A DNA stretch of 64,000 nt. Origin: Sulfuriferula thiophila. GTDB taxonomy: Bacteria; Pseudomonadota; Gammaproteobacteria; Burkholderiales; Sulfuriferulaceae. Of the stretch, positions 56,440 to 64,000 are shown in pieces. The translations under genes were made by a program, and so were the position numbers. The stretch spans positions 1-64,000 of the forward strand of contig NZ_BHGL01000017.1 of NCBI RefSeq assembly GCF_003864975.1. The letters run 5' to 3'. The stretch's first letter is position 1; every line of letters starts with the position of its first letter. Under the pieces are notes generated by a model that saw nothing but the letters and a program-made list of their open reading frames with translations, searched no databases and was not told where the DNA came from.

Positions 56440-56934
56440 ATGTCGGAACAGGCAGTCATAGATAGTCTCGCTTTTGCACGGAACAAAAGCACAATGAATG
56501 GTGTCATCACAGTGGGTGAATTACCCCGGTTGATGGAAGCCACGATGAGTGACGTCGGTACTTTAAGTTATATAATGACGGGTGGAGTTAATGTCCGTCC
56601 TTATTTATCACTTAAAATAAATGGCGATTTGTCATTATTGTGTCAGCGTTGTGCACGACCATTTCTTTGGCATTTGCAGCTGGAATGTCTGGTGTGGTTG
56701 GCTCACGATGAGCGCGAATTAGATGCGTGGGATCGTGAGGCGGATGGATTGGCGGATGCGATGTTGGCAGACGAGCGATTCGATTGGCAGGCTTGGTTGG
56801 AGGAAGAGGTGTTGTTGGCTTTGCCAGTATCGCCAGTTCACCCAAACGATGGATGTCCGGATTTGGCCGGGCAAGGGAAAAGTGAGCGACCAAACCCATT
56901 TGCGGTATTGGCGGCATTAAAACGGCAACATTAA
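56440..56934 (+). CDS. yceD: YceD/DUF177 protein (23S rRNA accumulation protein family)
   Basis: Protein of 164 residues conserved upstream of rpmF; YceD has been linked to 23S rRNA accumulation, but its biochemical role is uncertain. It shows the opening VIDSLAFARNKSTMNGVITV, the Cys pair LLCQRCARP and the C-terminal signature GKSERPNPFAVLAALK. The frame extends to 56413, but that would lie inside the promoter; homologues begin at the MSEQAVIDS position. No ribosome site precedes it. Confidence 0.9.
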   Translation: MSEQAVIDSLAFARNKSTMNGVITVGELPRLMEATMSDVGTLSYIMTGGVNVRPYLSLKINGDLSLLCQRCARPFLWHLQLECLVWLAHDERELDAWDREADGLADAMLADERFDWQAWLEEEVLLALPVSPVHPNDGCPDLAGQGKSERPNPFAVLAALKRQH

Positions 56935-56952
56935 TTTGATTGGAGTAGTAAA

Positions 56953-57132
56953 ATGGCTGTTCAACAGAACAAAAAATCCCCGTCTAAACGCGGTATGCAT
57001 CGTGCACACGATTTTCTGACCAACCCACCGTTGGCAATTGAGCCTACCACAGGCGAAGTGCATTTGCGTCATCACATCAGCCCTAACGGTTTTTACCGTG
57101 GTCGTAAGGTTGTTGCTACCAAAGGCGAATAA
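56953..57132 (+). CDS. rpmF: 50S ribosomal protein L32
   Basis: Small basic ribosomal protein of 59 residues. It opens [20 protein letters not shown], the L32 signature, and has [21 protein letters not shown]. The variant without the Cys4 zinc finger (no Cys residues) is normal in proteobacteria. GGAGTAG lies upstream of the ATG. It sits between yceD and plsX, the conserved order. Confidence 0.98.
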   Translation: MAVQQNKKSPSKRGMHRAHDFLTNPPLAIEPTTGEVHLRHHISPNGFYRGRKVVATKGE

Positions 57133-57160
57133 ACGCGGTGCACGTTTCGTGACCGAGTAA

Positions 57161-57196
57161 GCCGCAAGAAGTATTTCTTGCGGCATTTTGTTTTTA
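57161..57196 (+). terminator. Terminator/attenuator between rpmF and plsX
   Basis: GCCGCAAGAA (57161-57170) and TTCTTGCGGC (57175-57184) form a perfect 10-base stem with a GTAT loop, followed by ATTTTGTTTTT. This is a good intrinsic terminator, 28 bases after rpmF and 18 bases before the plsX ATG. It may reduce plsX expression relative to rpmF. Confidence 0.8.
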
Positions 57197-57214
57197 TCGC
57201 GCACGAATTTAAAA

Positions 57215-58237
57215 ATGACAAAAGATGTAACTGTGGCAATTGATGCAATGGGTGGCGACCACGGGCCGGTTGTAACCGTGCCTGCTGCGCTGAAATGCCT
57301 TGCGCGTGACCCCGCGCTTAATATTGTGCTGGTTGGTTTGCAGGATGCGATTGAAGCCCAGCTTCGCGCACTTCATGTCAAAGCTGATCCCCGTTTGCGC
57401 ATTCATCATGCCACTGAAGTGGTCGGCATGGATGAGTCGCCTGCGCTTGCCATGCGCAACAAAAAAGATTCCTCCATGCGTGTTGCGATCAATCTGGTCA
57501 AAACGGGCGAGGCTGGTGCTTGTATATCTGCGGGTAACACCGGTGCGTTGATGGCGACTGCGCGATTCGTGCTGAAAATGTTGCCGGGAATTGAGCGTCC
57601 GGCGATTGCCAGCGAGCTTCCGACTATCAAGGGCCGCACCTTTGTGCTTGATCTGGGCGCGAACGTGGATTGTACACCTGAGCATTTGCTGCAGTTCGGC
57701 ATCATGGGCGCCATGCTGGTTTCTGCATTGGATCAGCGTGATGCGCCTAGCGTGGGTTTGCTGAATATCGGCGAAGAAGAAATCAAGGGCAATGAAATTG
57801 TTAAGCAAGCCGCCGATTTATTGCGCCAGAGTGGGTTGAATTTTTATGGCAATATTGAAGGTGATGATATCTACAAGGGCACTACTGATGTGGTGGTGTG
57901 CGATGGTTTTGTGGGTAATGTGGCGTTAAAGACCTCTGAGGGTCTGGCTAAAATGATTTCGACGATGCTGCGTGAGGAATTTACACGTAACATTTTTACA
58001 AGAATAGCGGGCGTTGTTGCATTACCGGTATTGCGGGCTTTCAAAAAGCGCGTGGATCCGCGCCGTTACAATGGGGCAACGTTATTGGGTCTGCGCGGTG
58101 TTGTGGTGAAGAGTCATGGCGGTGCGGATCGGTTTGCGTTTGAGCATGCGATCGAACAGGCCGTACGTGAAGTGCGCAATAACGTGCAGCAGCGTATCAG
58201 CGAAAAAATGGCTATATTGCAAAAGGATGCTGCCTAA
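57215..58237 (+). CDS. plsX: Phosphate acyltransferase PlsX
   Basis: Converts acyl-ACP to acyl phosphate, the first step toward phosphatidic acid. The 340 residues contain [12 protein letters not shown] at the N-terminus, [10 protein letters not shown] and [18 protein letters not shown], and [13 protein letters not shown] at 57188 would extend it into the terminator, so the ATG at 57215 is used; it lacks a clear ribosome site. Its stop directly abuts the fabH ATG. Confidence 0.97.
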   Translation: MTKDVTVAIDAMGGDHGPVVTVPAALKCLARDPALNIVLVGLQDAIEAQLRALHVKADPRLRIHHATEVVGMDESPALAMRNKKDSSMRVAINLVKTGEAGACISAGNTGALMATARFVLKMLPGIERPAIASELPTIKGRTFVLDLGANVDCTPEHLLQFGIMGAMLVSALDQRDAPSVGLLNIGEEEIKGNEIVKQAADLLRQSGLNFYGNIEGDDIYKGTTDVVVCDGFVGNVALKTSEGLAKMISTMLREEFTRNIFTRIAGVVALPVLRAFKKRVDPRRYNGATLLGLRGVVVKSHGGADRFAFEHAIEQAVREVRNNVQQRISEKMAILQKDAA

Positions 58238-59197
58238 ATGTTTTCAAAAATCCAGGGGACTGGCAGTTATTTGCCGGAACGCATCGTAACAAATCAGGAA
58301 TTATCTGAACGCATCGATACCAGTGATGAATGGATCGTCGAGCGTACCGGAATTCGTCAGCGTCATCTGGCGGCTGATAACGAAACTACCAGTGATTTAG
58401 CGGCGGCTGCAGCACGTCAGGCCATTGCTGCGGCAGGTATCGACGTTAATGCTATTGATCTGATAATCGTAGCGACGACTACACCGGATCTGGTGTTCCC
58501 GAGCACCGCTTGTCTGTTGCAAAACAAACTGGGCGTCACTAATGGTTGCCCTGCCTTCGATGTACAGGCGGTTTGCAGCGGCTTTGTCTACGCCTTGTCT
58601 ATAGCCGATAATTTTATTCGTGCCGGCCAGGCTAAATGTGCGCTGGTGATCGGTGCTGAGACTTTATCGCGCATCACCGACTGGACTGACAGAAGTAACT
58701 GTATTTTGTGGGGTGATGGCGCCGGTGCAGTTATTCTTACCGCGAGTGAAGAGCCTGGTGTAATCGCTACGCATTTACATGCCGATGGCCGCTATCGTGA
58801 TTTATTGCACGTTAACGGTGGCGTGTCTGCGGGTAGTGATGGTGCGCCAGTTATGAAAATGGAAGGTAATGCCGTTTTCAGAATGGCTGTCAAAACACTG
58901 GATGCCATTGTTGACGAAACGCTGATTGCTAATGGATTACAAAAATCAGATGTAACCTGGCTGGTTCCGCATCAGGCCAATATTCGTATTATTCAGGCTA
59001 CTGCTAAAAAGCTGGGAATGAGTATGGATAATGTGGTGGTGACGGTAGATCAGCATGCTAATACTTCGGCGGCCTCTATTCCGCTGGCGCTTGACACAGC
59101 CGTGCGTGACGGTCGTATCAAGCAGGGTGATGTCGTGCTGATGGAAGCGTTCGGCGGCGGTTTTACCTGGGGTTCTGTATTATTAAAGTGGGCTTGA
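58238..59197 (+). CDS. fabH: 3-oxoacyl-[ACP] synthase III FabH
   Basis: Starts fatty-acid synthesis by condensing acetyl-CoA with malonyl-ACP. The triad is C113 ([10 protein letters not shown]), H245 (VPHQANIR) and N275 (QHANTSAAS). [14 protein letters not shown] near the N-terminus is the family signature. The 319 residues are normal. No gap separates it from plsX, so translation is probably coupled. Confidence 0.98.
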   Translation: MFSKIQGTGSYLPERIVTNQELSERIDTSDEWIVERTGIRQRHLAADNETTSDLAAAAARQAIAAAGIDVNAIDLIIVATTTPDLVFPSTACLLQNKLGVTNGCPAFDVQAVCSGFVYALSIADNFIRAGQAKCALVIGAETLSRITDWTDRSNCILWGDGAGAVILTASEEPGVIATHLHADGRYRDLLHVNGGVSAGSDGAPVMKMEGNAVFRMAVKTLDAIVDETLIANGLQKSDVTWLVPHQANIRIIQATAKKLGMSMDNVVVTVDQHANTSAASIPLALDTAVRDGRIKQGDVVLMEAFGGGFTWGSVLLKWA

Positions 59198-59208
59198 GGT
59201 TCAGATAA

Positions 59209-60138
59209 ATGAAATTTGCTTTTTTATTTCCCGGTCAGGGTTCGCAGTCAATTGGCATGATGCAAGGTTTTGATGCTTTGCCCATGGTGCGTGATACGTT
59301 CGTTGAGGCTTCAGCGATACTGGGGCAGGATTTATGGGCGCTGGTTACTGACGGCCCGGCTGAACAGCTGAATTTGACCGTAAATACCCAGCCGCTGATG
59401 CTGGTGGCTGGCGTGGCGACTTACCGTGCATGGTTGGCCCAAGGTGGTCGTGTACCCGATGTGATGGCTGGCCATAGTCTGGGTGAATATAGCGCACTGG
59501 TTGCAGCAGGCGCGTTGACGCTGGAAGCGGCTTTGCCGCTGGTGCGATTGCGAGCCAATGCCATGCAGTCAGCTGTTGCCGAAGGTGTGGGTGCAATGGC
59601 GGCAATTTTGGGTTTGGATGATGCTACAGTGCGTGCGGTTTGCGCCGAAGCTGCTCAAGGCGAAGTTTTAGAAGCGGTGAATTTCAATTCGCCTGGGCAG
59701 GTGGTGATTGCAGGGCATAAAGATGCAGTTGAGCGTGGAATGGTATTGGCAAAAGAAAAGGGCGCCAAGCGCGCATTGCCGTTGCCGGTTTCTGTGCCAT
59801 CACACTGTGCGCTGATGCGTCCGGCTGCTGAGCTGTTGGCAGCAGCACTGGCAGATGTGGCGATTCAGGCTCCGCGAATCCCTGTGCTGCATAATGCAGA
59901 TGTAATGACATACAGCAATCCGGATCAAATTCGGGATGCTTTGGCTCGTCAACTCTACAGTCCGGTACGTTGGGTGGAAACTGTACAGGCGATGGCTAAC
60001 GATGGAGTGACACTTGCGGCTGAGTGTGGTCCAGGCAGGGTGCTGGCAGGATTGACCAAGCGTATAGATGAGCGTGTCGCTGCAACAGCTTTGGTCAGCA
60101 TGGATGCAATTACCGAATTCAAAACCTTGATTGGCTAG
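59209..60138 (+). CDS. fabD: Malonyl-CoA:ACP transacylase FabD
   Basis: Loads malonyl groups onto ACP for elongation. FLFPGQGSQ at the N-terminus, active S90 in GHSLGEYSAL, and H199 in VPSHC form the catalytic site. The 309 residues are standard. It lies 11 bases after fabH and 12 before fabG. Confidence 0.98.
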   Translation: MKFAFLFPGQGSQSIGMMQGFDALPMVRDTFVEASAILGQDLWALVTDGPAEQLNLTVNTQPLMLVAGVATYRAWLAQGGRVPDVMAGHSLGEYSALVAAGALTLEAALPLVRLRANAMQSAVAEGVGAMAAILGLDDATVRAVCAEAAQGEVLEAVNFNSPGQVVIAGHKDAVERGMVLAKEKGAKRALPLPVSVPSHCALMRPAAELLAAALADVAIQAPRIPVLHNADVMTYSNPDQIRDALARQLYSPVRWVETVQAMANDGVTLAAECGPGRVLAGLTKRIDERVAATALVSMDAITEFKTLIG

Positions 60139-60150
60139 GAGGAAGGCTTT

Positions 60151-60891
60151 ATGCCACAACAAAAAATAGCATTAGTGACCGGTGCGAGCCGCGGCATAGG
60201 ACAAGCAATTGCATTGGAACTGGGGCGCCAGGGTGCCATTGTTATTGGTACGGCTACCAGCGAGAGCGGTGCTGCTGCAATTACCGAGTATTTGCGGCAG
60301 GCAGGTGTTGCCGGCGCCGGAATGGCACTGGAAGTGACTGATGCTGCAAGTGTTGAAACCACTATTGCCGCTATCCAGAAAGATTACGGAGATATTGCTA
60401 TTCTCGTTAATAATGCAGGCATTACACGGGATAATCTGTTAATGCGCATGAAAGACGACGAATGGGATAGTATTATCGATACTAATTTGACCTCGGTTTT
60501 TCGTTTGTCGCGGGCGGTGTTGCGTGCGATGATGAAGGCGCGTTATGGTCGTATTGTTAATATCACTTCTGTTGTTGGTGCAATGGGTAATGCTGGTCAG
60601 ACCAACTACGCCGCAGCAAAAGCGGGTATGGTTGGGTTTTCCAAATCACTGGCGCGTGAAGTCGGCAGCCGTAACATCACTGTCAATTGCGTTGCTCCCG
60701 GATTTATTGATACGGATATGACGCGTGCTTTACCTGAAGCACAGCGTACGGCATTGCAGGATCATATCCCGCTGGGTCGCTTAGGTCAGGTTGAAGACAT
60801 CGCGCATGCTGTCAGTTTTCTTGCTTCCAGTCAGGCAGGATATGTGACTGGCGCTACTCTGCATGTCAATGGTGGCATGTACATGGAATAA
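60151..60891 (+). CDS. fabG: 3-oxoacyl-[ACP] reductase FabG
   Basis: NADPH-dependent SDR that reduces beta-ketoacyl-ACP. TGASRGIG (10-17), NNAG (87-90) and the active set S140, Y153, K157 (NITSVVG, NYAAAKAG) are present. The 246 residues are standard. AGGAGGAAGG is a strong ribosome site just upstream. Confidence 0.98.
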   Translation: MPQQKIALVTGASRGIGQAIALELGRQGAIVIGTATSESGAAAITEYLRQAGVAGAGMALEVTDAASVETTIAAIQKDYGDIAILVNNAGITRDNLLMRMKDDEWDSIIDTNLTSVFRLSRAVLRAMMKARYGRIVNITSVVGAMGNAGQTNYAAAKAGMVGFSKSLAREVGSRNITVNCVAPGFIDTDMTRALPEAQRTALQDHIPLGRLGQVEDIAHAVSFLASSQAGYVTGATLHVNGGMYME

Positions 60892-60894
60892 TCT

Positions 60895-60923
60895 TTGGGT
60901 TATTTTTGGATTTTTGTTAGAAT
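60895..60923 (+). promoter_or_regulatory. Candidate internal promoter for acpP
   Basis: TTGGGT (60895-60900), a 17-base spacer and TAGAAT (60918-60923) lie just after the fabG stop. The -10 is good, the -35 fair. A separate promoter would suit acpP, which is needed in large amounts. Confidence 0.4.
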
Positions 60924-60958
60924 AGCTGGGCTTTTTTTAATTCATGGGAGTAACACAG

Positions 60959-61198
60959 ATGGACAATATCGAACAACGTGTCAAAAAAATCGTCGCTGAA
61001 CAATTAGGTGTTAATGAAGCTGAAGTCAAGACCGAGTCTTCATTTGCTGGCGATTTAGGCGCGGATTCGTTGGATACGGTGGAATTAGTGATGGCATTGG
61101 AAGAAGAATTCGAATGCGAAATCCCTGATGATGAAGCTGAAAAAATCACTACAGTTCAACAAGCCATTGATTATGTCAGTGGCCATTTAGCTAAGTAA
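60959..61198 (+). CDS. acpP: Acyl carrier protein
   Basis: Small acidic carrier of acyl intermediates, 79 residues. S37 in [12 protein letters not shown] receives the phosphopantetheine arm. The frame opens at 60944, but the ATG at 60959 ([10 protein letters not shown]) has GGGAG eight bases upstream and matches known ACP starts. Followed by fabF. Confidence 0.98.
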   Translation: MDNIEQRVKKIVAEQLGVNEAEVKTESSFAGDLGADSLDTVELVMALEEEFECEIPDDEAEKITTVQQAIDYVSGHLAK

Positions 61199-61226
61199 TC
61201 TCCTTCTATTTTTTTGCGGAGCTGCT

Positions 61227-62465
61227 TTGTCCAAACGCAGAGTTGTGATTACCGGTCTGGGGATAGTTTCCCCAGTTGGTACAGGTGTCCAGGAAAACTG
61301 GGCAAATATTCAAGCGGGTAAGTCGGGTATTACCCGTATTACCCGTTTCGATCCAAGTCCTTTTGCTTCGCAAATTGCAGGCGAAGTTAAAGATTTCGAT
61401 GTCAGTCAATTTCTCAATCCTAAAGATGCACGCCGTATGGATCTGTTTATCCAATTCGGCATGGCTGCGGGTATGGAGGCTTTCAAAGATTCCGGATTGG
61501 AAGTGACCGAGGAAAATGCTACCCAGATAGGTGTCAGCATAGGCTCGGGTATCGGTGGTTTGCCATTGATCGAAGAGACGCACAGCACTTATCTGCAAAG
61601 CGGGCCACGTAAAATTTCCCCATTCTTCATTCCAGCCTCGATTATCAATATGATTTCCGGCAATCTGTCGATCATGTACGGACTGAAAGGTCCTAACCTG
61701 GCGATGGTAACCGCATGCGCAACTGCGACTCATGCAATTGGTGATTCTGCACGGATTATCGAGTATGGCGACGCGGATGTGATGATTGCCGGTGGCGCTG
61801 AATCTGCTTTGAGTCCGTTGGGAATAGGTGGTTTCTCATCTGCACGTGCTTTATCGACGCGCAATGATGACCCCGCTACCTCCAGTCGCCCATGGGATAA
61901 GGACCGTGACGGTTTTGTCATGGGTGAGGGCGCAGGTGTGGTGGTGCTGGAAGAATATGAGCATGCCAAAGCACGTGGTGCCCGAATTTATGCCGAGCTG
62001 GCGGGTTTCGGTATGAGTGGCGATGCCTATCATATGACTGCGCCGGTGGAGAGTGGTGAAGGTGCTGCGCGCTGCATGCGTAATGCGATGCGCAATGCCG
62101 GGGTAAATCCTGATGAGATTGATTATATCAATGCTCATGGCACATCTACCCCGTTAGGTGATATTGCGGAAACGTCTGCAATGAAGCTGGCCTTGGGTGA
62201 GCACGCATATAAAGCAGCCGTCAGTTCAACCAAGTCCATGACCGGGCATTTACTCGGCGCGGCTGGTGGTATTGAGGCGGTATATTCAGCATTGAGTGTT
62301 TATCATCAGGTTGCACCACCTACCATCAATATTTTCAATCAGGATGAGGCGTGTGACTTGGACTATGTGCCCAATACCGCACGTTCAATGAAAATTGATG
62401 TGGCGATGTCCAATTCGTTCGGCTTCGGCGGAACGAACGGCACGCTGGTGTTCCGTAAAGTCTAA
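61227..62465 (+). CDS. fabF: 3-oxoacyl-[ACP] synthase II FabF
   Basis: Condensing enzyme for chain elongation, important for cis-vaccenate formation. The triad is C164 ([10 protein letters not shown]), H304 ([11 protein letters not shown]) and H341 ([13 protein letters not shown]). The 412 residues are standard. The start is TTG at 61227, supported by GGAG five bases upstream and by the family opening [11 protein letters not shown]. Confidence 0.97.
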   Translation: MSKRRVVITGLGIVSPVGTGVQENWANIQAGKSGITRITRFDPSPFASQIAGEVKDFDVSQFLNPKDARRMDLFIQFGMAAGMEAFKDSGLEVTEENATQIGVSIGSGIGGLPLIEETHSTYLQSGPRKISPFFIPASIINMISGNLSIMYGLKGPNLAMVTACATATHAIGDSARIIEYGDADVMIAGGAESALSPLGIGGFSSARALSTRNDDPATSSRPWDKDRDGFVMGEGAGVVVLEEYEHAKARGARIYAELAGFGMSGDAYHMTAPVESGEGAARCMRNAMRNAGVNPDEIDYINAHGTSTPLGDIAETSAMKLALGEHAYKAAVSSTKSMTGHLLGAAGGIEAVYSALSVYHQVAPPTINIFNQDEACDLDYVPNTARSMKIDVAMSNSFGFGGTNGTLVFRKV

Positions 62466-62480
62466 TTAGTACCATCATGC

Positions 62481-62535
62481 AAACCGCTGATAACTTGCGC
62501 CGTGTATACGGTAAAAATTATCAGCGGTTTTGTTT
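62481..62535 (+). terminator. Terminator after fabF
   Basis: AAACCGCTGATAA (62481-62493) and TTATCAGCGGTTT (62518-62530) are perfect inverse copies with a 24-base loop, followed by TGTTT. It probably ends the fab transcript at least in part. Confidence 0.7.
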
Positions 62536-62550
62536 GTAAAGTTTCCCATC

Positions 62551-63864
62551 GTGCCTACCATTCGCTTATCTGCGATACCTGATCTATTCAGTCTTTGCGC
62601 CAGTAATCCGGAAGCTTTCCCTGTGTTGCTGGAAACGGCGGCCGGTGCTGGTTGGCACATATTATTTGCCTATCCACAAACGTTACAACGTTATACCGTT
62701 GATCAGGGTGCTGATTTTTTTCAGAATTTAGATGATGACTGGCAGCAGGCACGCGCTGCTAAAAATGACGATACGGCACATTTGCCGTTCCGTGGCGGCT
62801 GGTTTGTTTATCTTGGTTATGAAATGTTGCATACGTTGGAACCGAGCGTAGCGAATCGTGCCGTGCTAGACAATAACTTTCCGGTCGCTGTATTCATGCG
62901 CGTTCCTGCTGCGGTCATGGTGAATAATCATACCCGCGAGGCCTGGCTGTTTGCTGAATCTGCAGCGCTGCTGTCACAACTGCAACATGACATTGCACAT
63001 ACGCCCCCTGTAAGCTTACCTGAACTTGCACTGAAGTCCTTGGCAGAGGAACCTGCTACATACTTTCTGGACAGTGTGGTGCAAATTCAGCGTTACATAG
63101 CTGCCGGTGACGTATTTCAGGTGAATTTGTCCCGCCGCTGGCGTGGCAGGGTCAGCAAAGCCAATAGTGCAATGGGGCTTTACCATGCGCTACGCCACAA
63201 TAATCCAGCCCCATTTGCCGGCATTGCCAATTTGGGTCATGATCAATTCATTATCAGTTCTTCTCCCGAGCGTCTGGTGCAGGTTGTCGATGACCATGCA
63301 CTGACACGTCCTATCGCCGGAACACATCCGCGTCACGCAGATCCTGAGCAGGATAGGCAAATACGTGATGCGTTGCTTGCCCACCCGAAGGAACGTGCTG
63401 AACATGTGATGCTGGTGGATCTGGAGCGCAACGATCTGGGCAGGGTATGTGTGCCGGGCAGCGTAAAGGTTGATGAGCTGATGGTGGTCGCCAGTTACCA
63501 GCATGTGCATCATATTGAATCAACCGTCAGCGGGCAGCTCAAACCTTCAGTGTCGCCGCTGGATGTGGTGCGGGCATTGTTCCCTGGTGGCACCATTACG
63601 GGCTGTCCCAAGGTGCGTACTATGCAGATTATCCGGGAGTTGGAGTCAACGCCACGCGGTGCTTATACTGGCAGCATGGGTTATATCAATCTGGACGGTG
63701 ATTTCGATCTGAATATATTGATCCGCACCATGATGCTCTCCGGGCAAGAGCTGGAATTTTCAGCGGGTGCGGGGATAGTTGTTGATTCTGATCCTGATCG
63801 TGAACTGGGTGAAACGCGTGCCAAAGCCAAGGGTCTGCTGCGCGCACTGGGACTAGCGCAATGA
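62551..63864 (+). CDS. pabB: Aminodeoxychorismate synthase component I
   Basis: Forms 4-amino-4-deoxychorismate from chorismate for folate synthesis. The chorismate-binding domain includes YIAAGDVFQVNLSRRW, SSPERLV, RPIAGTHPRHA, MLVDLERNDLGRVC and PGGTITGCPKVRTMQII. The frame opens at a TTG at 62530 inside the fabF terminator; the GTG at 62551 (437 residues) is preferred, though neither has a clear ribosome site. It overlaps pabC as ATGA, which fixes the pathway as folate rather than tryptophan. Confidence 0.92.
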   Translation: MPTIRLSAIPDLFSLCASNPEAFPVLLETAAGAGWHILFAYPQTLQRYTVDQGADFFQNLDDDWQQARAAKNDDTAHLPFRGGWFVYLGYEMLHTLEPSVANRAVLDNNFPVAVFMRVPAAVMVNNHTREAWLFAESAALLSQLQHDIAHTPPVSLPELALKSLAEEPATYFLDSVVQIQRYIAAGDVFQVNLSRRWRGRVSKANSAMGLYHALRHNNPAPFAGIANLGHDQFIISSSPERLVQVVDDHALTRPIAGTHPRHADPEQDRQIRDALLAHPKERAEHVMLVDLERNDLGRVCVPGSVKVDELMVVASYQHVHHIESTVSGQLKPSVSPLDVVRALFPGGTITGCPKVRTMQIIRELESTPRGAYTGSMGYINLDGDFDLNILIRTMMLSGQELEFSAGAGIVVDSDPDRELGETRAKAKGLLRALGLAQ

Positions 63865-64000
63865 TGCTGGTTAATGGTGTAGCCGATGCCATGATACAGC
63901 CGACGGATCGCGGACTGAGTTACGGCGATGGTATATTTCGTACATTGCTGTTGCGTGATGCATTTAACCGGAACTGGCAACGACATTATGCGAAGCTGGC
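63861..64000 (+). CDS. pabC: Aminodeoxychorismate lyase, N-terminal fragment (runs off the window)
   Basis: PLP-dependent lyase that releases 4-aminobenzoate. The 46 visible residues open MMLVNGVADAMIQPTDRGLS and continue YGDGIFRTLLLRD, the family IV aminotransferase start of PabC. The ATG overlaps the pabB stop (ATGA). The C-terminal part with the PLP lysine is outside the window. Confidence 0.9.
   Translation, partial: MMLVNGVADAMIQPTDRGLSYGDGIFRTLLLRDAFNRNWQRHYAKL

Noticed and set aside
1-64000. CRISPR arrays, insertion sequences, prophage or toxin-antitoxin genes
   Set aside because: No regularly spaced repeats, transposase or integrase motifs or small toxin-like gene pairs were seen on either strand.

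Overview
The window looks like core chromosome of a flagellated, piliated betaproteobacterium of roughly 50% GC. The gene orders tRNA-Leu/tig-clpP-clpX-lon-hupB-tRNA-Val-tRNA-Asp-ppiD, gloB-yafS-rnhA and yceD-rpmF-plsX-fabHDG-acpP-fabF, the presence of cheZ, and the hpnCDE squalene genes all fit. A Nitrosomonadales-type lineage (Gallionellaceae/Sulfuricellaceae-like) is my inference from gene content; no marker in the window fixes the genus. I see no insertion sequence, prophage, CRISPR array or foreign island.

Layout: 1-7102 (+) is a chemotaxis block with two MCP receptors (the first cut by the window edge), cheR, cheD, cheB, cheY, cheZ and an HDOD protein with a degenerate EAL domain. 7118-17811 (-) is the flagellar operon read fliF-G-H-I-J-K-L-M-N-O-P-Q-R, with fliE divergent at 18016 (+). 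After thiO (-) comes a type IV minor-pilin operon at 19646-26660 (-), read pilE-fimU-pilV-pilW-pilX-pilY1-pilY2. 26817-30526 (-) holds hpnC-hpnD-hpnE and a YciK-like reductase.

From 30615 (+) come tRNA-Leu, tig-clpP-clpX, lon, hupB with tRNA-Val and tRNA-Asp, and ppiD. fabI (-) and a four-gene peptide ABC importer (+, 40112-46630) follow. Then mltD and gloB (-), a YafS-like methyltransferase, rnhA and uup (+), and maf with a two-subunit pyruvate carboxylase (-, 52489-56385). The right end (+) is the fatty-acid/phospholipid cluster yceD-rpmF-plsX-fabH-fabD-fabG-acpP-fabF, followed by pabB and a truncated pabC.

How the parts work together: receptors, adaptation enzymes (CheR/CheB/CheD) and CheY/CheZ feed the flagellar switch (FliG/FliM/FliN) encoded next door; cheA and cheW are not in the window. 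The pil operon would build the pilus-tip priming complex. The Clp/Lon/trigger factor/PpiD block handles protein folding and turnover. PycAB and the fab cluster start back to back from overlapping promoters, linking anaplerosis and lipid synthesis physically.

I found no gene system that is plainly unknown. The observations most worth testing are: the shared promoter core between pycA and yceD with a near-leaderless yceD start; a substrate-binding lipoprotein that appears anchored to the inner membrane at both ends; palindromes inside the fabI and hupB promoters; and a terminator-like hairpin between rpmF and plsX.
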